Position numbers and translations under genes: made by a program. A stretch of 38,086 bases of DNA from Neptuniibacter marinus (lineage in GTDB: Bacteria; Pseudomonadota; Gammaproteobacteria; Pseudomonadales; Balneatricaceae), in contig NZ_LUTR01000029.1 in assembly GCF_001597725.1 (NCBI RefSeq), positions 1 to 38,086 on the forward strand, read 5' to 3'. How positions within the stretch are numbered: position 1 is the first letter of the stretch; every line of letters begins with the position of its first letter. The notes under the pieces are model-generated. The model made no database searches, was not told the DNA's origin, and saw nothing but the letters and a program-made list of their open reading frames with translations. Shown piece by piece: positions 1-9,513 of this stretch.

Positions 1-8
1 AAAGAGCG
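1..8 (-). promoter_or_regulatory. boxA-like antitermination element of an rRNA leader (cut by window edge)
   Basis: Read on the minus strand, the first bases give GCTCTTT preceded by C, matching the core of the rrn boxA antitermination signal (TGCTCTTTA). It lies about 50 bases downstream of the rrn promoter at 62-89, where boxA is expected. The window edge cuts it, and the 16S gene itself would lie to the left, outside. Confidence 0.6.
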
Positions 9-61
9 TTGCTTGGAACCAACCTAACGCTGCGAAGCGTTTCGTCTCAAGCGAGGCGCAT

Positions 62-89
62 ATTCTACTTTGCGCCGTTTCAAAGTCAA
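62..89 (-). promoter_or_regulatory. rRNA operon promoter, downstream (P2-like)
   Basis: On the minus strand there is a -35 TTGACT (84-89), a 16-base spacer and a -10 TAGAAT (62-67). A GC-rich discriminator, GCGCC (55-59), follows directly. A near-consensus -35 with a GCGCC discriminator is the signature of stringently controlled rrn promoters. It would fire leftward into a 16S gene outside the window. Confidence 0.8.
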
Positions 90-259
90 CCGTTATTTTG
101 TGTTTTTCTGAATTAATTCGCAATCAATTCCAACACAACAACCAACCTTGAAACTTTCAAACCAAACCCAACAAAACCAAAGGTTTTCAAGGAGTTAATT
201 CAACCTTTACTTAGGTCATTCAGCGCTGCTTTGCAGGCCTCCCTTAGCAAGGACGGCGA

Positions 260-287
260 ATTATAGACTCTTCCCAAACAACGTCAA
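260..287 (-). promoter_or_regulatory. rRNA operon promoter, upstream (P1-like)
   Basis: On the minus strand there is a -35 TTGACG (282-287), a 16-base spacer and a consensus -10 TATAAT (260-265), followed by a GC-rich TCGCCG. The A/T-rich tracts upstream at about 290-350 could serve as an UP element. With the promoter at 62-89 it forms a tandem pair about 200 bases apart, as in E. coli rrn P1/P2. The remaining bases to the pfkA start (about 350-541) hold no gene I can support. Confidence 0.8.
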
Positions 288-541
288 CAGGCAAAACTAA
301 AAAACTGTGAAATAAAGGTAAAAAAACACCTTAGTTAAGAGTTTTGTTCAAACAATAAACAAAATATTCAACTTAATAAGCCATATCGGTAATAGATCAA
401 CTTACCTAATCTACTCCGCTACTCTAGTCCCTCACCTACCCCGACCCAAAAGCAGACGAAAGAAGCTACAAATAGATTTGCCCTAAACGCCGATCGCAAT
501 TACAGTTTAAGCATATATAAAGCTCTTAATTGAGGTTATAC

Positions 542-1549
542 ATGTACAAAATACCCTCTTTGCCTACAAACAAGACAAAACCTCAAGCTATTGCAATTTT
601 GACCAGTGGCGGAGACTCTCCAGGAATGAATCCTGCCATTCGAGGCGTTGTTCGTGCAGCCCTACATAAAGGTATAAAAGTTTACGGTATCAACAAAGGG
701 TACAGCGGCTTAATTATTGGGGACATGGTGGAGATGGATTCCGCATCCGTTACTAACATTGTTCAACGCGGGGGGACCTTATTAAAAAGTGATCGCTGCT
801 TAGCATTCAAAGACCCAACTGTCCGCCATCAAGCCGCCCTAGTATTAAGAGAAAAAAATATCGATGCGTTAGTTGTAATTGGTGGCGATGGATCTCTTAC
901 CGGCGCTCACTTACTAACACAAGAAAACGATATCAAAGTGATTGGGCTACCCGGCACTATTGATAATGATATTTATGGAACAGACGACACTATAGGGTTT
1001 GACACAGCCGTTAATACAGCTCTAGATGCAATCGACAAAATACGCGATACAGCCCTCTCACACGAAAGCCTCTTTTTAGTCGAAGTCATGGGACGAAATT
1101 CAGGCTTCATCGCCACACATGTAGGTATAGCCTGCGGTGCAGAAATGGTTGTTGTACCCGAATATGAAATCAAGCCTGAGACCATCTGCTTTCAGCTAGC
1201 CAATAACCGCTTATTAGGCAAAGGAGCAAGCGGTATTATTGTTGTTGCTGAAGGCCAAACCCCTGGTCTAACAACCCACTTAGCCAACGTATTAGCTCAA
1301 CGTCAATTAGAAGCGAAAGTATGCATATTAGGCCACATACAACGAGGTGGTAGCCCGTCCGGCCATGACCGCGTGCTAGCATCTTGCCTTGGTTCAACTG
1401 CCGTTAATTATCTATGCGCAGGCTATAATGATGTGATGATTGGAGTACGAGATAACGCCATAACAGAGACTCCATTAAAAGATATTATCGAAAAAAACAA
1501 AAAGCTCGATGATACATTTTTTGAATTAGCCTTACTTCTGCATAAATGA
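542..1549 (+). CDS. pfkA: ATP-dependent 6-phosphofructokinase
   Basis: Cytosolic glycolytic kinase that phosphorylates fructose 6-phosphate to fructose 1,6-bisphosphate. The product is 335 residues, close to the family's usual 320. Visible motifs are the nucleotide loop GGDSPGMN (23-30), GGDGS (114-118) and PGTIDND (137-143). The glycines in GGDGS and PGTIDND, where pyrophosphate-dependent enzymes carry Asp and Lys, indicate ATP as donor; that rule is family knowledge. I start at ATG 542 because GAGG at 532-535 is six bases upstream; an in-frame TTG at 530 would overlap that site. The gene diverges from the rrn promoters and stands alone, with zapE 56 bases downstream. GpmI at 23678 is another glycolytic enzyme in the window. 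Confidence 0.95.
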   Translation: MYKIPSLPTNKTKPQAIAILTSGGDSPGMNPAIRGVVRAALHKGIKVYGINKGYSGLIIGDMVEMDSASVTNIVQRGGTLLKSDRCLAFKDPTVRHQAALVLREKNIDALVVIGGDGSLTGAHLLTQENDIKVIGLPGTIDNDIYGTDDTIGFDTAVNTALDAIDKIRDTALSHESLFLVEVMGRNSGFIATHVGIACGAEMVVVPEYEIKPETICFQLANNRLLGKGASGIIVVAEGQTPGLTTHLANVLAQRQLEAKVCILGHIQRGGSPSGHDRVLASCLGSTAVNYLCAGYNDVMIGVRDNAITETPLKDIIEKNKKLDDTFFELALLLHK

Positions 1550-1605
1550 TCGCTGACTATATGATCACCACTCCAACAACCTTCTAAGTTTATAATAGCT
1601 TCCTT

Positions 1606-2796
1606 ATGAAGATAATTATTCGGTCTATAGAAAAACAGTATCAGCAACTACTTGATCAATCCCAACTATCACCGGACCTTGCACAAACAGAGGTTGTTAA
1701 ACAACTTCAGCAGCAACTAAACCACCTTTCTCATAAACCGATAAAGTGGGGTAAAAGATGGTTCGATAAACCGCCTTCTAGCCTTGGCATTTATATCTGG
1801 GGGCCTGTAGGTCGAGGCAAAACAATGCTAATGGATCTATTTTGCCAATGCCTAGCACCAAAGACTTATATCAGACTCCATTTTCATCGCTTCATGGTGA
1901 TGGTTCATCAACAACTTTTTTTACATTCAGGAAAACCCGATCCTTTAGCTCATATTGCCAACAAACTGAGTCTTAAATACAAGGTAATATGCTTCGATGA
2001 GTTTTTTGTCTCTGACATTGGTGATGCCATGTTATTAGGACGGCTTTATCAGGCTCTGTTCTCCAAAGGGGTCACCATTATCAGCACATCAAATATAGAA
2101 CCCGATGATCTATACTCAGACGGCCTTCACCGTGATCGATTCCTGCCCACGATCAAATTAATCAAGGACAATATGCAGGTCATTCCTCTAGATAATGGCA
2201 ACGATCACCGCCTCAGTTACTTAGCTTCAAACCCAGCTTATTTTATTCAAGATAACCAAGCCTTAAAAAAGATCTATTACAAACTAACCCAGCACGAGGC
2301 ACAGCCTAACAGCAACAGCGTCACACTCTGCGGGCGAAAAATTAACTGCATAGCTAGAGACGATTCTGTAATTTGGTTTGATTTTGCCGAACTCTGTGTG
2401 GGCCCAAGATCAGCACGAGATTACATTGAACTTGCTTCGAACTATTCACACCTCATTTTAAGTAACGTCCCACGCTTTCAAGGCCAAAGCAAAGAGCAGA
2501 TAAAAGCGAGAGGAACGGAAGATAGTTATGGCTTATTTAACACCACCGGCTTAAGAAAGGTCGTGCAAAGTAATCATGATGATCCAGCAAGACGCTTTAT
2601 CAGCCTAGTTGATGAGCTTTATGACTGTAGAGTAAATTTATATCTCAGCGCAGAAGACACTGCAGAGCAACTCTACAAGGGGGTTCTATTGAAAAAACCA
2701 TTCAAGAGAACACTCAGTCGCTTACATGAAATGTCTTCCACCGCCTATCAAACAACACCCTCTTACGCTGTTAGCGAACGTAAGGATTACTCTTAA
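1606..2796 (+). CDS. zapE: AFG1/ZapE-type cell division ATPase
   Basis: AAA-type ATPase of the AFG1/ZapE family, which in E. coli associates with the FtsZ ring under some growth conditions. Of 396 residues, Walker A GPVGRGKT lies at 66-73 and Walker B VICFDEF at 127-133. The family's LCxGPRSxxDYIELA block appears near residue 265. The E. coli protein is about 375 residues, so this copy is full length. The ATG at 1606 has no strong Shine-Dalgarno, and a TATAAT at 1591-1596 lies only ten bases upstream, so the mRNA leader may be very short (inference). The 3' end overlaps the convergent metallo-hydrolase gene by 26 bases. Confidence 0.92.
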   Translation: MKIIIRSIEKQYQQLLDQSQLSPDLAQTEVVKQLQQQLNHLSHKPIKWGKRWFDKPPSSLGIYIWGPVGRGKTMLMDLFCQCLAPKTYIRLHFHRFMVMVHQQLFLHSGKPDPLAHIANKLSLKYKVICFDEFFVSDIGDAMLLGRLYQALFSKGVTIISTSNIEPDDLYSDGLHRDRFLPTIKLIKDNMQVIPLDNGNDHRLSYLASNPAYFIQDNQALKKIYYKLTQHEAQPNSNSVTLCGRKINCIARDDSVIWFDFAELCVGPRSARDYIELASNYSHLILSNVPRFQGQSKEQIKARGTEDSYGLFNTTGLRKVVQSNHDDPARRFISLVDELYDCRVNLYLSAEDTAEQLYKGVLLKKPFKRTLSRLHEMSSTAYQTTPSYAVSERKDYS

Positions 2797-3400
2797 TCTC
2801 AACACCCAATGTTGAGCGCGGGCCATGACCAGGAATAAACTCGACAGATTCACCTAAAGGAAACAGCTTCATTTTGATAGAATCGATCAGCTCTTGGTGA
2901 TTACCTTTAGGAAAATCAGTTCGACCAATAGAGCCATGGAATATTACATCTCCAACCAATGCCATCTGATCTTTCTCATTATAAAAAACAACATGACCTG
3001 GAGTATGTCCGGGACAGTGGATTACCTGAAAAACACCATCACCCACCTTAACCTCATCTCCATCATCCAACCATCGATCCGGCGTAAAAGAGTCACAATG
3101 TGGAAAATTAAACATTGAGCATTGCTGCGACATGCCTTCTATCCAAAAAAGATCACCTTTATGAGGCCCCTCAATAGGGAGACCTTTATTAGCCGATAAC
3201 TCAGCCGTGCCACCAGCATGATCTATATGGGCATGAGTAAGCATGATCTTTTCCACCAGCACACCCTCCTCTTCAACCGCCATTAATATCCGATCCAAAT
3301 CACCACCAGGGTCAACAATCGCTGCCTTTTTTGTATGCTCGCACCACACTAGAGTGCAGTTTTGCTGGAAAGGCGTTACAGGGATAGTCCGATATTTCAT
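2771..3400 (-). CDS. MBL-fold metallo-hydrolase, YcbL/glyoxalase II type
   Basis: Metallo-beta-lactamase-fold hydrolase resembling E. coli YcbL, a type II glyoxalase-like enzyme that binds two metals; its physiological substrate is uncertain. In 209 residues the ligands are all present: THAHIDH with H56, H58, D60 and H61, H132 in PGHTPGH, D151 in VGDV and H192 in PGHG. I start at ATG 3400, six bases after AGAG; in-frame ATG 3406 and an upstream extension to 3436 are less likely. A minus-strand TATAAT at 3435-3440 could be its own promoter. Its tail overlaps zapE by 26 bases. It is also the first same-direction gene downstream of the c-di-GMP riboswitch at 3902-3986, but about 500 bases away. 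Confidence 0.9.
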   Translation of the reverse strand: MKYRTIPVTPFQQNCTLVWCEHTKKAAIVDPGGDLDRILMAVEEEGVLVEKIMLTHAHIDHAGGTAELSANKGLPIEGPHKGDLFWIEGMSQQCSMFNFPHCDSFTPDRWLDDGDEVKVGDGVFQVIHCPGHTPGHVVFYNEKDQMALVGDVIFHGSIGRTDFPKGNHQELIDSIKMKLFPLGESVEFIPGHGPRSTLGVEIKSNPYVR

Positions 3401-3633
3401 ACTCATCTCTAATATAAACGTGCGACAAAGGCTCATTATATCAGCGGATATAGATTAAAAGACAAGATCTAAAGCGTATCTCTCCACTATCCATAATAAT
3501 ATTTATTTTCACGAGAAAGAAATACAACACCGCTACTGCAGAAAAGGGCATAATGAATAATTAATACAAAGACTTGTTTTTTATCACCTTTCTATTCAAA
3601 GTTAACATTTGAGCATCAAATAGAGTGGCTATT

Positions 3634-3897
3634 ATGAAAAAGCACAAACATGAAGCAGAGCTAGTCAAGGAAGCACTTCGCATCGGCTCCATTTACATAG
3701 AAAAACGGGGTGCGGGCCAATTTGAATCTACAGATAGCGCATCAAATAAAATTACTGCCATTTATAGATTATTAGTACAAGATGGGCTCATTCAGCCGCT
3801 AGCCAAAGGCCAAGACAACGAAATCAACATGAGACATAAGCTGGCACTCTGGATCGAGAGACAACTTCCAGCAGAGCACCCTTTAAAACAGAAATAG
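3634..3897 (+). CDS. small DUF5062-like protein of unknown function
   Basis: Predicted soluble, charged protein of 87 residues without signal peptide or membrane segment. It has an ALRIGSIYIEKRG block near the N-terminus and a KLALWIERQLPAEHPL block at the C-terminus. From memory these match the DUF5062 family of Vibrio, Shewanella and marine relatives; I could not verify it by search. No biochemical role is known to me. I start at ATG 3634, preceded by GAGTGG; a GTG at 3625 is in frame but overlaps that site. The stop is only a few bases from the 3' end of a c-di-GMP riboswitch encoded on the opposite strand, whose transcript would run antisense through this whole gene. Confidence 0.75.
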   Translation: MKKHKHEAELVKEALRIGSIYIEKRGAGQFESTDSASNKITAIYRLLVQDGLIQPLAKGQDNEINMRHKLALWIERQLPAEHPLKQK

Positions 3898-3901
3898 TAA
3901 A

Positions 3902-3986
3902 CCTCTCTTTCGGTAGCCCAGCCATCCCTAAGGATCTGTGACTTTGCGTCCTAAGATTACTCTAAGTTTGCCGTTATCGAGAGAGG
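3902..3986 (-). ncRNA. c-di-GMP-I (GEMM) riboswitch, orphan or antisense-oriented
   Basis: The minus strand carries the conserved blocks of the class I c-di-GMP riboswitch in order: GGCAAAC (3966-3972), a P2 hairpin with a GUAA tetraloop (a GNRA loop, as expected), GGACGCAAAG (ending at 3942), a P3 arm and GGGCTACCG (3911-3919). The ends pair as P1, CCTCTCT with AGAGAGG (3980-3986 with 3902-3908). The gene just downstream, 3634-3897, is on the opposite strand. The first minus-strand gene, the MBL hydrolase, starts 500 bases on. No terminator hairpin is visible immediately after the aptamer. I infer it controls an antisense or very long-leader transcript. A weak -10-like TATTTT lies at 4010-4015. 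Confidence 0.85.
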
Positions 3987-4178
3987 ATCTATTCGCTGGA
4001 ACAAGACTTAAAATACCTCTACACTTAATTAGCTAACCAAATGTTCAGGCTCTTCAAGTCCTCTACAAGGTTAGCAGAGTTACAAGATTTTGCTAAATAA
4101 TGATTTCAAATAAATGACAAGAACTAGACTAATATTCACAGACAACTAAATCAGTGACAGAACAAAGGCCAAACGCTA

Positions 4179-4664
4179 ATGAATCATCCGATAAACGAGC
4201 CATCTCCAAGTAATCGCAACGATTTTTTAGAATGTCTTCGCTTGATTGAACGTCTTCACCGACGAATCTTAGATATTCTAAAATTCAGACTTGAAGCACT
4301 CGGATATACGGATATCAACAGTGTACAAGCACTTCTTTTACATAATATTGCTGACCGCGAGATGACCGCTGGTGAACTGCGCACACGCGGCTATTACTTA
4401 GGCTCGAATGTTTCATATAATCTAAAAAAAATGGTCAGCAACGGATACATAATTCAAGAACGCTCAGAACATGATCTACGCTCAATCCGCATAAAACTAA
4501 GCCCTAAAGGCCTAAATATACATACTCTAATTTCTGAACTTTTCGATCAGCAACTTGAATTAATCAATGCCGAGCAAGTGTTACAAGGGGGCGACTTTAA
4601 CCCACTACGCGAACAGCTCCGCCATTTAGAGACTTTTTGGGATCAGCAAGTTAGTTGTTACTAG
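4179..4664 (+). CDS. MarR-type winged-helix transcriptional regulator (LdtR-like)
   Basis: Predicted cytosolic DNA-binding regulator of 161 residues. An N-terminal helical dimerisation part (about 14-45) is followed by a winged helix-turn-helix. The likely recognition helix is at 75-90 (GSNVSYNLKKMVSNGY), and a charged wing with Arg95, Asp99, Arg101 and Arg104 follows. The run GYTDINSVQALLLHNI and the GELRTRGYYLGSNVSYNLKK block closely resemble, from memory, the LdtR regulators of alphaproteobacteria, which control an L,D-transpeptidase and envelope genes. Here no such target is adjacent. The 3' end overlaps the convergent small membrane-protein gene by 14 bases. Family assignment is firm; LdtR function is inference. 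Confidence 0.85.
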   Translation: MNHPINEPSPSNRNDFLECLRLIERLHRRILDILKFRLEALGYTDINSVQALLLHNIADREMTAGELRTRGYYLGSNVSYNLKKMVSNGYIIQERSEHDLRSIRIKLSPKGLNIHTLISELFDQQLELINAEQVLQGGDFNPLREQLRHLETFWDQQVSCY

Positions 4665-4887
4665 CCTCTTTTTCTTTCTGGGCCTCAAGATACTGCTCAT
4701 CTAATTGTCCATATTGACGCTTATATGCTTCAGGATCTGAGCGCCATAAACGATACAACTTACGATCATTTGCAGCTAAAGGCGGTGGAATTTCTTTTCT
4801 GCGACGGAAAGCATTCAACGTCACCACGCCAAAAGCAAAAACAATCATAAATCCGACTGCGATATAGCTTACCCATTCATCTGACAC
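4651..4887 (-). CDS. small single-pass membrane protein, unknown function
   Basis: Protein of 78 residues with one hydrophobic helix (about 7-24), then Arg-Arg-Arg-Lys and a long charged cytoplasmic tail rich in Tyr, Glu and Lys. By the positive-inside rule the N-terminus faces the periplasm. I start at GTG 4887 because GGAG sits six bases upstream; an in-frame ATG at 4905 and TTG at 4911 lack such a site. It is not a family I recognise. It ends convergently inside the MarR-type gene, overlapping it by 14 bases. Upstream on the same strand lies the thiC terminator, so it needs its own promoter or readthrough. Confidence 0.65.
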   Translation of the reverse strand: MSDEWVSYIAVGFMIVFAFGVVTLNAFRRRKEIPPPLAANDRKLYRLWRSDPEAYKRQYGQLDEQYLEAQKEKEASNN

Positions 4888-4920
4888 ATCATTCTCCAAA
4901 AACATCTTCAAAATGACACA

Positions 4921-4948
4921 AAAAAGCCGCTAAAGTAGCGGCTTTTTA
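4921..4948 (-). terminator. rho-independent terminator after thiC
   Basis: A perfect 12-bp stem (4921-4932 with 4936-4947) has a three-base loop and ends in five T on either strand. It lies 15 bases after the thiC stop and closes the thiD-thiC transcript. It is symmetric and could act in both directions, but no plus-strand gene immediately precedes it. Confidence 0.85.
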
Positions 4949-4962
4949 ATAGTGCTACTCAA

Positions 4963-7723
<2,761 letters not shown>

Positions 7724-7727
7724 GACT

Positions 7728-7751
7728 GACCTCAATTATCATACTGAGGCC
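7728..7751 (-). promoter_or_regulatory. thiD Shine-Dalgarno sequestering hairpin (riboswitch expression platform)
   Basis: In the minus-strand RNA, GGCCTCA pairs with TGAGGTC across a ten-base loop, giving seven pairs with one G.U and possibly two more inside. The 3' arm contains the thiD ribosome-binding GAGG, five to six bases from the ATG. No U-tract follows, so this is a translation-blocking platform rather than a terminator. The competing structure that frees the site was not resolved by eye. Confidence 0.65.
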
Positions 7752-7787
7752 AGAAAAAATTATTGAATTGATTTGAGATTATCAACA

Positions 7788-7862
7788 TCTGGGTTTCCTA
7801 CGCCGGAATAAACCGGATCAGGTTCAACGGGTATAGTCTCAGCCCTATAGGGCACCCCGACC
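7788..7862 (-). ncRNA. TPP riboswitch (THI element)
   Basis: The minus strand carries the conserved TPP aptamer segments: GTCGGGGTGCCC at the 5' end, GGGCTGAGA, ACCCGTTGAACCTGATC, CCGGTT with its paired CCGG arm, then GCGTAGGAAACCCAGATG. Order and spacing fit the family. It lies about 65 bases upstream of the thiD start, in the same direction, and so controls thiD-thiC by thiamine pyrophosphate feedback. Confidence 0.95.
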
Positions 7863-8221
7863 AAAAACGCCTATCAGTTTAAGTCCCCTCCCCCCATATG
7901 TCCAGTAAACAGAAAAAACTCATGACTAGCCAAAATCTAAGATACAGGGTCAAAAAAAGAAACTTTATTACCTGCTACGTAATCTAAACCCAGAGATCAA
8001 CGATCACAATGCCCCAACTGGACAAATATCAAACAGATAAAATATCAGGGTTATCCATTCGATAACTATCTTTTTGCCTCCATCAAAAGATAGGAAATCG
8101 TCAAAAGCCACCTAATAGATTAAAACAAGCGTTCCACTCACAATTCAAACTGAAAATTTCCATTAGCTTAGCTAGACCGAAAATTAGGAATTTTTCTTAT
8201 ATCAATACTCCCCGTAAAGGG

Positions 8222-8390
8222 CATAATTGAATACGTGGATCTCCTGTTCATGGAACGAATACGAAGGATGGCCTCGAGAAGCGGAAAGGAAGGCATGATG
8301 CCCTAGGATTTTCGACCGCAAGGATTATGGAAGCCAATAGAGGGGATTCTTCAAGGAATGAAGTATCCCCTTACCCCCCCTTTTTTACAT
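8222..8390 (+). ncRNA. CsrB/RsmZ-type regulatory sRNA (CsrA/RsmA-sequestering)
   Basis: A stretch of about 170 bases without coding potential contains ten GGA motifs on the plus strand, several in the AAGGA or AUGGA form favoured by CsrA/RsmA. The last lies in the seven-base loop of a terminal hairpin: GGGGAT (8342-8347) pairs with ATCCCC (8365-8370) and CTTC with GAAG, the loop being AAGGAAT. A run of C then six T (8381-8386) follows, as in a terminator. Multiple GGA in loops plus a terminator is the hallmark of the CsrB/RsmX/Y/Z family, which titrate CsrA. The 5' end is uncertain and no clear GacA site was found upstream. It sits between thiD and the glycosyltransferase gene; the rest of the 7863-8469 gap shows no gene. 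Confidence 0.72.
8342..8386 (+). terminator. terminator of the GGA-rich sRNA
   Basis: A ten-pair stem with one T.T mismatch and a GGA-bearing loop is followed by a C-tract and six T. The C-tract between stem and T-run is unusual; one or two G of the stem could instead pair with it, shifting the hairpin closer to the T-run. The T-run lies on the plus strand, which sets the orientation of the sRNA. Confidence 0.6.
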
Positions 8391-8469
8391 ATCTCAATTT
8401 AACTAAGCACTAATCTCTAAAGACTATATTACTTACAGTTAGATACGTCTATAAAAGATTAAGGCGGTC

Positions 8470-9510
8470 TTAACGAGAAGGAGTGACGCTATATGAGCTA
8501 TTCCAAGCATCATCCACCACTGACTGCACCGTTCGATTACAACCAGCTGCAATCCATTCAGCTAAAATAGTCGCCAAATCAGGAAACACTTTAGGCTCAG
8601 GCATAGGTAAAGCTAACCACTGAACAAGTCGCTCGGATTGCAAACTATCAATCACAACCCCTAACCCTAAATATTCGAGTATCTCAGCATTAGATTCCTG
8701 CTCTGCCTGCCCGACCTGTGGCAACGTCAGAATTTTTTTACCGTACTGAATCGCCTCACTCAACAAACCAAAGCCAGAATTACAAATCACCCCCGAACAG
8801 TCAGACAAGTCGCGGTGAAACCCATCACGCGAAAAAGGCCGAACATGCATATTCCCATCATCTGTCGCTTTATCAACTCGCGCATAGACAAAAAATTCGC
8901 ACTCGGTATACAGCTGCAACGCCCGACAAATTTGATCTACATTATCATGTGGTAAATAGACAACGACTTTATTGTCACTTTTAACGGGATCGAACAACGG
9001 CGCTTGAATCAACGGCGGGCAGATTGCATGGTTAAAATGGTGCCAATGAATACCAACAGACACTTTAGCAGGTGCAAAGCTTTTGATTTGATGTCTAAAA
9101 ATAAAGCCTGTTTTTGAATCAGGCAAAGCATGCAAAAAAGCATATTGGTGAGCTATACCCACACTAGGAACCCCTTTGAGCTTGGCCGCCCAAGCAGTCA
9201 CGGGCTCAAAATCGGTGATCACTAAATCGTATTGATCCAGATTCAAAGCAAAAATATCTCTGACCAATTTTATTGGATTATTACCCGTAAAGGTTTTCCA
9301 CTGATTAACTTTACTACCTTCCATATAGAAGGTTAAACCTTGTCGGCACTGGTAAGCACCAAAGGGCTCCATATTGAACAACTCTTCAGGATTTCGACCA
9401 CTAAATAAATAATCAACATCCACACCTGCTTTCTCTAAAGCGGGAGCCATCACCCTGGCACGTGTGATATGGCCATTACCTGTCGCTTGAACACCATATA
9501 AAACTTTCAT
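8470..9510 (-). CDS. MJ1255/VC2487-type glycosyltransferase (MurG-like fold)
   Basis: Predicted GT-B glycosyltransferase of 346 residues from the family named after MJ1255 and VC2487; acceptor and donor are unknown. The N-terminus has the family's GNGH loop (11-14) in place of the usual donor-side glycine loop. The C-terminal domain has CNSGFGLLSEAIQYGKK near residue 245, the typical nucleotide-sugar binding turn. No signal peptide or membrane helix is visible, so it is likely cytosolic and membrane-associated. It starts three bases after the PAP2 phosphatase gene, so the two are almost certainly co-translated. A lipid-linked or envelope glycan role is therefore inferred. Confidence 0.85.
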   Translation of the reverse strand: MKVLYGVQATGNGHITRARVMAPALEKAGVDVDYLFSGRNPEELFNMEPFGAYQCRQGLTFYMEGSKVNQWKTFTGNNPIKLVRDIFALNLDQYDLVITDFEPVTAWAAKLKGVPSVGIAHQYAFLHALPDSKTGFIFRHQIKSFAPAKVSVGIHWHHFNHAICPPLIQAPLFDPVKSDNKVVVYLPHDNVDQICRALQLYTECEFFVYARVDKATDDGNMHVRPFSRDGFHRDLSDCSGVICNSGFGLLSEAIQYGKKILTLPQVGQAEQESNAEILEYLGLGVVIDSLQSERLVQWLALPMPEPKVFPDLATILAEWIAAGCNRTVQSVVDDAWNSSYSVTPSR

Positions 9511-9513
9511 ATT

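Noticed and set aside
542-1549. pfkA as a pyrophosphate-dependent enzyme
   Set aside because: GGDGS and PGTIDND carry the two glycines of ATP-dependent enzymes.
3902-3986. c-di-GMP aptamer read on the plus strand as the 5' leader of the MarR-type gene
   Set aside because: The conserved blocks read correctly only on the minus strand; the plus strand lacks them.
8429-8436. CTTACA half of a GacA/UvrY site near the sRNA
   Set aside because: The matching TGTAAG half is missing at the right spacing, and the site lies downstream of the sRNA.
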